Under the pieces are notes generated by a model. The model had not been told where the DNA came from. It searched no databases and was given only the letters and a program-made list of their open reading frames with translations. Shown here in pieces: positions 1 to 5,010 of a stretch of 7,668 nt of DNA. Position 1 is the stretch's first letter, and each line of letters starts with the position of its first letter. The DNA lies in NCBI GenBank assembly GCA_030540535.1, contig JAUNWB010000058.1, positions 1 through 7,668 on the forward strand, given 5' to 3'. The translations under genes and the position numbers were made by a program. This DNA comes from Elusimicrobiales bacterium. Its GTDB lineage: Bacteria > Elusimicrobiota > Elusimicrobia > Elusimicrobiales > Elusimicrobiaceae.

Positions 1-790
1 CGGCCCAGCCGTCCGCTCCGCCGCAGCCTTCATATCCGTTTACGGGTGTTTCCGGTTGAGGGCCTGCGGTGCAAAAAGAGGGGGATTCTATAGCTCCGGC
101 CGGCCACGCTTCCAGCCAAGTCCAATAGGGTGCATACGGGTCTTTCCAATAGGCTCGCATTTGTTGGGACTGGGCGGCCACCTGCATCATCTGGGCGACG
201 GCGGGAAGCTGCTGAAGTTCCTGTTTCACGGATATATCCGGCATCGCGCGGCCTATGGCAATAGCGATAATCAAGGCCGGTATGAGGATACATCCCGCTA
301 TAATCAGCCAACGCGGCGTATTGGCTGCGGGCGTTTCTGCCGGCGCATTTAGTTCTTCTTTTGTGGGATGACTGTTGGCGTTGAGTACCAAACAATCACA
401 CAATATGTCGTGCAGGCATTGTTTGCGCGGGCTCCACAGCGCGTTTAAGAAACCAAGGCCCAGGAAAAGGGAAGATAGTGTTTTCCCCGCGTTTCTGCCG
501 GCGGCGCGGGCAAAAGACAAGCGTTCTCCGTTCAAGTTTGTTACTTTTATTTTCAAGAGCCGTTTCCCAATGGAGGCTTGCCAACGGGAAGATTCCATCC
601 AACCATAGTAAAGAATAAAAACAGCGAGAAATAAAATCGGAGGGAAAAAGATGATCAGCGCCGATTTTGGGGAGAACCCGTGCCGCAGCAAAAAGAAAAT
701 TATAATCATATTTACCACATACATCACGGTGTTTAAAATTAAATAATCAATCAAATACGCTGCAACGCGTTTCCAAAAACCTGCGTACAT
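1..790 (-). CDS. RDD family membrane protein with C-terminal extension, 3' end outside the window
   Basis: Reading leftwards from the ATG at 790-788, the frame stays open for 263 codons to the window edge, so the stop is missing. The N-terminal ~136 residues are a clear RDD domain: the first helix carries the family Arg and Asp (R8 in WKRVAAYLID, D15), a second helix lies at ~44-63, GKRLLKIKV is at 75-83, R99 follows, and the closing RKQCLHDIL has D128. RDD proteins are multi-pass membrane proteins; a few are implicated in ion exchange, most have no known role. A Pro/Ala/Asn linker (~140-160) leads to an extra helix (~161-182). The tail from 183 on is rich in Trp and Tyr and has cysteines at 240 and 256. 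I do not recognise the tail. An AAGGAG site (complement of 796-801) overlaps the stop of the upstream hydrolase gene, so the two are probably co-transcribed and translationally coupled. Family assignment is firm; function is unknown. Confidence 0.88.
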   Translation of the reverse strand, partial: MYAGFWKRVAAYLIDYLILNTVMYVVNMIIIFFLLRHGFSPKSALIIFFPPILFLAVFILYYGWMESSRWQASIGKRLLKIKVTNLNGERLSFARAAGRNAGKTLSSLFLGLGFLNALWSPRKQCLHDILCDCLVLNANSHPTKEELNAPAETPAANTPRWLIIAGCILIPALIIAIAIGRAMPDISVKQELQQLPAVAQMMQVAAQSQQMRAYWKDPYAPYWTWLEAWPAGAIESPSFCTAGPQPETPVNGYEGCGGADGWA

Positions 791-799
791 AGTTTCTCC

Positions 800-1621
800 T
801 TAGTTTGATTTTAAAAATTCATGAACGGCGTTTGCGGCCCAGGTAAATTCATCGTGGCCGCCGGTTTGCGATAAAAAGCGTTTGGCGTGCGGGATACAGT
901 CGGCCAGGCGCGCCGTCATCTTCCACGGAATCGTCGCGTCCGTTTTGCTCATGCAAACCAGCACGGGCGCGGTCAGGCGCGCGGCGGGAAGCGTATTTTC
1001 AAAACGGTTGAAGCATAAAAAAGGCGTAACAAACGCTTTATAGGCACGGTAGAAAAAACTTTTTGGCTCGTACGTATGCGTTACAAAACAAACGGCCATA
1101 TCGGGCGTACTTAGAAACGGGCTTTGCAGAATGACGGCTCTCCACGGCAGCTTGCCCAGGGCGGCCGAAACGTGCAGGGCGGCCGCGTTGCCCAAAGAGT
1201 GCCCGAAAATTACAATGTCCTGCGGCAGGATTTTTTTCTCTTTTTGGAGGAACCTCGCGGCGCAGACCGCGTCTTCCAACATATGTTTTTGGGACGGTTT
1301 TCCTTCACTGAGCCCAAATCCGCGGCAGTCGGTCATCAAAATCCCGTACCCAAGCGGCGCGTAAGCGAGTGCGAATTTTTCAAAGTGCGATACGTTCCCG
1401 CCGCGGCCGTGAAAAAATAAAAGCGTAGGGTTTGTATTTTTTGCGGGCAGATAGACGCCTGTAATTAATTTGCCGTCCGGCGCGGGGAAAGATATATTTT
1501 CAAACGGCAGTTTCATCGGCCAGCGTTTTTTCTGCGGGCGGAAAATCACGCGCGTGCCCACGCGGGAAAGCGCGTACCAGACCAAAAAAGCGGCTAAAAC
1601 GGTGAAAAGAATCCAATACAT
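800..1621 (-). CDS. Membrane-anchored alpha/beta hydrolase
   Basis: The 273-residue protein begins with a hydrophobic helix (~2-19), likely an uncleaved anchor, followed by an alpha/beta-hydrolase fold. The oxyanion-hole segment FFHGRGGN is at 69-76. The nucleophile elbow GHSLGN puts the catalytic serine at 142. The acid is probably D228 in KTDATIPW, and the histidine is H256 in GGHDEF. Spacing and length match the BEM46/ABHD12-13-like group of serine hydrolases, which act on esters, lipids or thioesters; the substrate cannot be read from sequence. The ATG at 1621-1619 has no Shine-Dalgarno site. A TATAAT lies just upstream, so this is probably the first gene of a leaderless transcript that continues into the RDD gene 9 bases downstream. 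The alternative of a peptidase of the same fold is possible, but nothing specific supports it. Confidence 0.9.
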   Translation of the reverse strand: MYWILFTVLAAFLVWYALSRVGTRVIFRPQKKRWPMKLPFENISFPAPDGKLITGVYLPAKNTNPTLLFFHGRGGNVSHFEKFALAYAPLGYGILMTDCRGFGLSEGKPSQKHMLEDAVCAARFLQKEKKILPQDIVIFGHSLGNAAALHVSAALGKLPWRAVILQSPFLSTPDMAVCFVTHTYEPKSFFYRAYKAFVTPFLCFNRFENTLPAARLTAPVLVCMSKTDATIPWKMTARLADCIPHAKRFLSQTGGHDEFTWAANAVHEFLKSN

Positions 1622-1627
1622 AGTAAT

Positions 1628-1633
1628 ATTATA
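1628..1633 (-). promoter_or_regulatory. -10 box of the hydrolase-RDD operon (leaderless)
   Basis: The minus strand reads TATAAT, then six bases, then the ATG of the hydrolase. Counting seven bases from the end of the box puts the transcription start on the A of the ATG itself. No good -35 is visible at 16-18 bases (GTCTTA at 17). The box sits inside the 8-base palindrome TAATATTA (1624-1631). No ribosome binding site could fit between the box and the start codon. Confidence 0.6.
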
Positions 1634-1637
1634 GCTT

Positions 1638-1668
1638 TTGCGGTGGGGAATAAGACATTTTGTATAAT
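1638..1668 (+). promoter_or_regulatory. Promoter of the DUF2157-Mrp operon (leaderless)
   Basis: TATAAT at 1663-1668 is followed by seven bases and then the ATG at 1676, placing the start of transcription at 1675 or 1676. The best upstream element is TTGCGG at 1638-1643, with a long 19-base spacer, so the -35 is uncertain. The element lies back to back with the minus-strand -10 box, 29 bases apart, so the two promoters share their upstream DNA. Confidence 0.6.
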
Positions 1669-1675
1669 TTTGGAT

Positions 1676-2587
1676 ATGATAAAAAAATCACTGTTGGATG
1701 AGTTTTTGTCGCGCGGTTTTATTACGCGCGAAACATACGATAAAGCCTTGCCGCAAACGGCGCGGGAGCCCGTGCGGGACTGGCTTTTAAGGCGTCTTTT
1801 GTCCGTCGGGGCCGCGCTTGTGCTGGCGGGCGTGGTTTGCTTTTTTGCGTATAACTGGGACAAATTGGGCGTTCTTTACAAATTTGCCTTGCCGCTCTTG
1901 GGGATTCTGCTTTGCGGTGCGGGCGCGTGGAAATGGGGAACCAAATCTGCTTTGGGCCAAGTGTGCTGTGTGGGCGCAGGAATTTTTGCCGGAACATTTC
2001 TCGCCGTGTACGGGCAGGAATTTCAGACGGGCGCGTTTGTGTATGAACTTTTCGGTACGTGGAGCGTGATTTTGGCCGTTCTGGCCGCCGCGAGCGGCGT
2101 GCGCTGGGTGTGGCTGATGGCGTTTTACGTTTTTTACATTTATGTAAGCGGAAAACTCGGTTATAAGGAAGTTTACTGGCCTACATTTAGTATTGGAGTA
2201 ACCGTGTGGGCGGTAACGGAAACCGTCATTTATTTTAAAAAGTGGCCCGCTGATTTCCGCCCGTGGGTGTTTGTGCCGCTGTGGGTGTTTTTAACGGGGT
2301 ACGGTCTGTTGATCGCTATGAATTGGCACCGTTTCCACGCGGACCCTAAGTATTGGGTATTGCCCGTTTTTTGCGCGCTCGCCGCATGCGCGGGACTTAA
2401 ACTGAAAAGCCCCACTATGCTGTGCGGAGGAGCGTTCTCGCTGGCTGCCTTCTTATGTGTGGTTTTGGTGGAACGGGGTGTTATATACGACGGTTTTTTT
2501 GCCGCCGGACTTGTAGTTGCCGTGCTTTTTTGCGCGGCGGGCGTGGCCGCCTGGCGCGGTATCCGGTATATAAAGGGGGCGAAATGA
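1676..2587 (+). CDS. DUF2157 domain multi-pass membrane protein
   Basis: The 303-residue protein has a short soluble N-terminus (~1-38, ending in the basic DWLLRR) and then about eight hydrophobic segments. Family hallmarks are the first helix closing in FFAYNW (56-61), followed by DKLG, and YGQEFQTGA (112-120) before the ELFGTWSVI helix; DUF2157 proteins typically carry a Q-x-Y/F-Q-type motif and a following Trp here. I chose the ATG at 1676 over an in-frame GTG at 1643, because the GTG has no ribosome binding site and would place the promoter inside the coding region. The stop overlaps the next start in ATGA (2584-2587), so translation is coupled. DUF2157 genes often sit beside DUF4401 and GDYXXLXY genes, as here, and the products probably act together in the membrane. 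The biochemical function is unknown. Confidence 0.87.
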   Translation: MIKKSLLDEFLSRGFITRETYDKALPQTAREPVRDWLLRRLLSVGAALVLAGVVCFFAYNWDKLGVLYKFALPLLGILLCGAGAWKWGTKSALGQVCCVGAGIFAGTFLAVYGQEFQTGAFVYELFGTWSVILAVLAAASGVRWVWLMAFYVFYIYVSGKLGYKEVYWPTFSIGVTVWAVTETVIYFKKWPADFRPWVFVPLWVFLTGYGLLIAMNWHRFHADPKYWVLPVFCALAACAGLKLKSPTMLCGGAFSLAAFLCVVLVERGVIYDGFFAAGLVVAVLFCAAGVAAWRGIRYIKGAK

Positions 2588-3570
2588 ATACGGAAATATT
2601 GTCTTTGGTGCCGCAGGAAAAACGCGAAGCGGCGCAAGCGTATTTAAAAACGCGCGAAGCGTACCCGCCGAAACTGGTGCAGGGGATGTTGCTCGTCGGC
2701 GCGCTTATCAGCTGTGTGGCTATTTTGTTTGGCGGCACGGTGCTTTTTGGGGTGCGGGTTCCGCGTTCCGTAATCGGCGTCGTGTTTACCGCGGCCGGGT
2801 GGTGGCTGTCCGCCAAGAACGAAGGCCGCGCGGACTGGGCCTATGTTTTTTGCGCCCAGCTGGGGTTGGTTTTGGGCATTATCGGCCGTATGGAACTGAT
2901 GGACTGGCTGGTTTCTTTTTCGCATTATGCAAGAGAAGGAAACGCGTTCATCTTTTGCGCGGTGGCCGTTCTTAGTTACCCGTTTTTTAAAGCCAAAATA
3001 GACCGTTTGTTCTTTTGCACGTGGGCGCTTGTCGCGCTTTTGGACTATACGCAAAACGGACTGTTGCGTTCCGCCGCCGGAATGGAAATTTTGAGCGCGG
3101 TTCTGTGCGCGCTCTTCTTTGGCGGGGCGTTGTGGATTTTTGCTTCCCGCCGCATTGTTCTAAAACCGCTTGCGTACGCGGGCGTGATTGCCTGCGGCGT
3201 GGGGCTGGTTTGCCTGTCGGACACGGTGGGGAGAAACCTCTCGCTCGTACTGTTTGCGGGGATGGCGGCTTTTTGCGCCTCGCGTCTGTCCGTCCCTTTT
3301 AAAATGCGTGCGCTTATCTGCGCGCTGATTGTAGTTTTGGCGTGCTGGCTGCCCGTGTATGCGTTTGCGGGACTCTTTGCGTGCGCGGCGGGGTATTGCT
3401 TGCGCGAGCGGTTATTGGAATGGGTCGGCATGGCGGGTTTTGCCGCGGGGCTGGTATGGATGTATTACGATATGAATACCACGCTGCTTGTGAAGTCCGG
3501 CTGGCTCACGTTGGCGGGCGTATGCGTGTTGGCGGCCTACGCGTGGGTAAGGAGGAAATATGCGCGGTAA
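2584..3570 (+). CDS. DUF4401 domain multi-pass membrane protein
   Basis: The start is the ATG inside the ATGA overlap, with AAAGGGGG (2572-2579) just upstream, giving 328 residues. The protein has a charged ~30-residue N-terminus, then about nine to ten hydrophobic helices. The C-terminal segment YYDMNTTLLVKSGWLTLAG (294-312) matches the conserved DUF4401 ending, a Tyr pair, a Leu-Leu-x-Lys-Ser core and a final glycine-containing helix. The protein ends in the basic WVRRKYAR. It is the second member of the DUF2157-DUF4401-GDYXXLXY set; in some genomes the first two domains are fused. Its last 11 bases overlap the following gene. The role is unknown; a membrane complex with its neighbours is an inference from conserved adjacency. 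Confidence 0.85.
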   Translation: MNTEILSLVPQEKREAAQAYLKTREAYPPKLVQGMLLVGALISCVAILFGGTVLFGVRVPRSVIGVVFTAAGWWLSAKNEGRADWAYVFCAQLGLVLGIIGRMELMDWLVSFSHYAREGNAFIFCAVAVLSYPFFKAKIDRLFFCTWALVALLDYTQNGLLRSAAGMEILSAVLCALFFGGALWIFASRRIVLKPLAYAGVIACGVGLVCLSDTVGRNLSLVLFAGMAAFCASRLSVPFKMRALICALIVVLACWLPVYAFAGLFACAAGYCLRERLLEWVGMAGFAAGLVWMYYDMNTTLLVKSGWLTLAGVCVLAAYAWVRRKYAR

Positions 3571-4033
3571 AATTTTCTTTTGCGTATGCGTTTTGCTATG
3601 CGGGGTGCTGGCGGTCAGTGCGTGGATGACGTACCGCGTGCGCGCCTTATCGTATACCTTTTATTTGGAAACGGCTCCCGCGGACCCGCGCGCGCTTTTA
3701 ATGGGCGATTATATGCAGCTTGCCTATGCGTTTGAAAGCAAAGCTAAACGCCAGGAAGCCAAACTGTGCGTCGTACAGGAAACGCGCGAACGCAAAAACG
3801 GGGAACTCCAAGAAATTACGCAGGCGGGCGTGTTTAAATTAAATGCACCGGGTGACGAGTGTATAACCGTGCGTTACGAACACGGCCGCTACCGCGTTCC
3901 GCACCAGTTTTTCTTTCAGGAAGGAACGAGCAAAAAGTACGCAAACGCCCGTTACGCCGCCGTGCGCAAAATCGGCAAAGATACATTGTCTGTCGTCGGA
4001 TTGACGGACGAAAATTTTAATTGGATTAAGTAG
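3560..4033 (+). CDS. GDYXXLXY domain protein
   Basis: The 157-residue protein has one N-terminal hydrophobic segment (~5-23), a signal anchor or signal peptide, followed by a domain predicted to lie outside the cytoplasm. The family signature is complete: DPRALLMGDYMQLAY (42-56) contains G49-D50-Y51, L54 and Y56. The second conserved block is also present, RVPHQFFFQEG (112-122) followed by YANARYAAVRK and a closing DTLSVVGL. Start choice is firm because AAGGAGG (3549-3555) lies four bases before the ATG. The gene begins 11 bases before the DUF4401 stop. It is the third member of the trio, probably the extracytoplasmic partner of the two multi-pass proteins. No enzymatic residues are recognisable and the function is unknown. 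Confidence 0.9.
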   Translation: MRGKIFFCVCVLLCGVLAVSAWMTYRVRALSYTFYLETAPADPRALLMGDYMQLAYAFESKAKRQEAKLCVVQETRERKNGELQEITQAGVFKLNAPGDECITVRYEHGRYRVPHQFFFQEGTSKKYANARYAAVRKIGKDTLSVVGLTDENFNWIK

Positions 4034-4045
4034 GAGTCTTGCCAT

Positions 4046-4885
4046 ATGAGCGAAAACTGTTCACACGGTTGTTCTTCTTGCAGTGCAAACTGCGCAAGCC
4101 GCAAACCGGGCGAAATGCCCAAAGACAAACCGCATCTTTTGTCCCGCATTAAACACGTCATCGGCGTGGTGAGCGGAAAAGGCGGGGTGGGGAAATCCTT
4201 AGTTACGGGATTGTTGGCGGCGGAAATGACGCGGCGCGGGTTCTCCTGCGGCGTGCTGGACGCGGACATTACCGGTCCGTCCGTGCCCAAAATGTTCGGC
4301 CTTCACGAACGCGCCACCGGCGACCAGGACGGCATTTATCCCGTCACCAGCGCGGGCGGCGTGCAGGTGATGTCTTTAAATCTCTTGTTGGAAAACGAAA
4401 CGGACCCCGTTATTTGGCGCGGGTCGCTGATTACGGGGACGGTCAAACAGTTTTGGACGGACGTTATTTGGAAAGACGTGGACTACCTGTTTATCGATAT
4501 GCCGCCCGGCACGGGGGACGTAACGCTGACGGTGTTCCAAAGCCTGCCCGTGGACGGAATCGTCATCGTTTCCACGCCGCAGGACTTGGTCAAAATGATT
4601 GTGGGCAAAGCCGTCAAAATGGCGCAGATGATGAACGTGCCCGTACTGGGGCTTGTGGAAAATATGAGCTATCTAAAATGCACAGACTGTGGCAAAGAAC
4701 TGCCGATATTCGGCAAATCCCGCGCGGAAGAACTGGGCAAAGAGTTTAATATCTCGCCCGTGGCGCGGCTGCCGTTGAACCCGTCCGTGGCCGCGGCGGT
4801 GGACGACGGCCGCATCGAGCAGGTGCGCGAAGAAGCCCTCGCTCCGCTGGCGGAAAAACTGGCCGCTCTGCCGGAAAAAAAGTAG
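4046..4885 (+). CDS. mrp: Mrp/NBP35 family P-loop ATPase, Fe-S cluster carrier
   Basis: The 279-residue cytosolic protein is a MinD/SIMIBI-type ATPase of the Mrp/ApbC/Nbp35 family. Members bind an Fe-S cluster at a dimer interface and pass it to apoproteins. The deviant Walker A GKGGVGKS is at 44-51. LDADITGPSVPKMFG (71-85) and VDYLFIDMPPGTGDVTLT (145-162) are family signatures. The cluster-bridging CxxC is C212-x-x-C215. An extra N-terminal motif has cysteines at 5, 9, 12 and 16 (C-x3-C-x2-C-x3-C), shorter than the eukaryotic Nbp35 arrangement but of a kind seen in anaerobes. There is no N-terminal MIP18/DUF59 domain. AGGAG (4032-4036) overlaps the stop of the GDYXXLXY gene, 12 bases separate the two reading frames, and no terminator lies between, so it is probably the last gene of that operon. 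Confidence 0.93.
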   Translation: MSENCSHGCSSCSANCASRKPGEMPKDKPHLLSRIKHVIGVVSGKGGVGKSLVTGLLAAEMTRRGFSCGVLDADITGPSVPKMFGLHERATGDQDGIYPVTSAGGVQVMSLNLLLENETDPVIWRGSLITGTVKQFWTDVIWKDVDYLFIDMPPGTGDVTLTVFQSLPVDGIVIVSTPQDLVKMIVGKAVKMAQMMNVPVLGLVENMSYLKCTDCGKELPIFGKSRAEELGKEFNISPVARLPLNPSVAAAVDDGRIEQVREEALAPLAEKLAALPEKK

Positions 4886-4903
4886 TTTTACGTTGGCTGT
4901 TTG

Positions 4904-4933
4904 GGCCCCGCTTGGGCGGGGCCTATTTTTTTA
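4904..4933 (+). terminator. Rho-independent terminator of the DUF2157-Mrp operon
   Basis: A perfect 8-bp stem, GGCCCCGC (4904-4911) with GCGGGGCC (4916-4923), closes a TTGG loop and is followed by TATTTTTTTA (4924-4933). It lies 18 bases after the Mrp stop and separates that operon from the exported-protein gene. Confidence 0.93.
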
Positions 4934-4948
4934 TGGGTCCTATGGCCC

Positions 4949-4977
4949 TTGTTTGCGCGCGCATGATTTATCATAAT
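4949..4977 (+). promoter_or_regulatory. Probable sigma-70 promoter of the exported-protein gene
   Basis: TTGTTT (4949-4954) and CATAAT (4972-4977) are separated by exactly 17 bases, which predicts a start near 4984 and a leader of about 27 bases containing the Shine-Dalgarno site. The -10 overlaps an inverted repeat, ATGAT-TT-ATCAT (4963-4974), that could be an operator. The match is moderate at -35 (three of six) and good at -10 (five of six). Confidence 0.5.
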
Positions 4978-4998
4978 AAAAAGAACTTTTACTATTGT

Positions 4999-5002
4999 GG
5001 AG
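4999..5002 (+). promoter_or_regulatory. Shine-Dalgarno site fixing the start of the exported protein
   Basis: GGAG lies eight bases before the ATG at 5011. The signal peptide begins exactly at that codon, so the longer reading frame opening upstream inside the terminator is not used. Confidence 0.75.
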
Positions 5003-5010
5003 TGTGTACT

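Noticed and set aside
30..602. Several open frames of 68-121 codons on both strands over the left end.
   Set aside because: They lie in other frames of the RDD gene, which reads cleanly through the region with family motifs, and their translations have no domain-like character.
1643..1675. GTG start at 1643 for the DUF2157 protein.
   Set aside because: No Shine-Dalgarno site, and the added residues cover the TATAAT promoter element; the ATG at 1676 gives a normal charged N-terminus.
2230..3431. Minus-strand open frames of up to 136 codons opposite the DUF2157 and DUF4401 genes.
   Set aside because: They are antisense shadows with low-complexity Arg/Pro/Ala composition and no ribosome sites.
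4912..5010. Upstream extension of the exported protein to a TTG at 4912.
   Set aside because: It would start in the terminator loop, has no ribosome site, and would bury the clear signal peptide 33 residues inside the protein.
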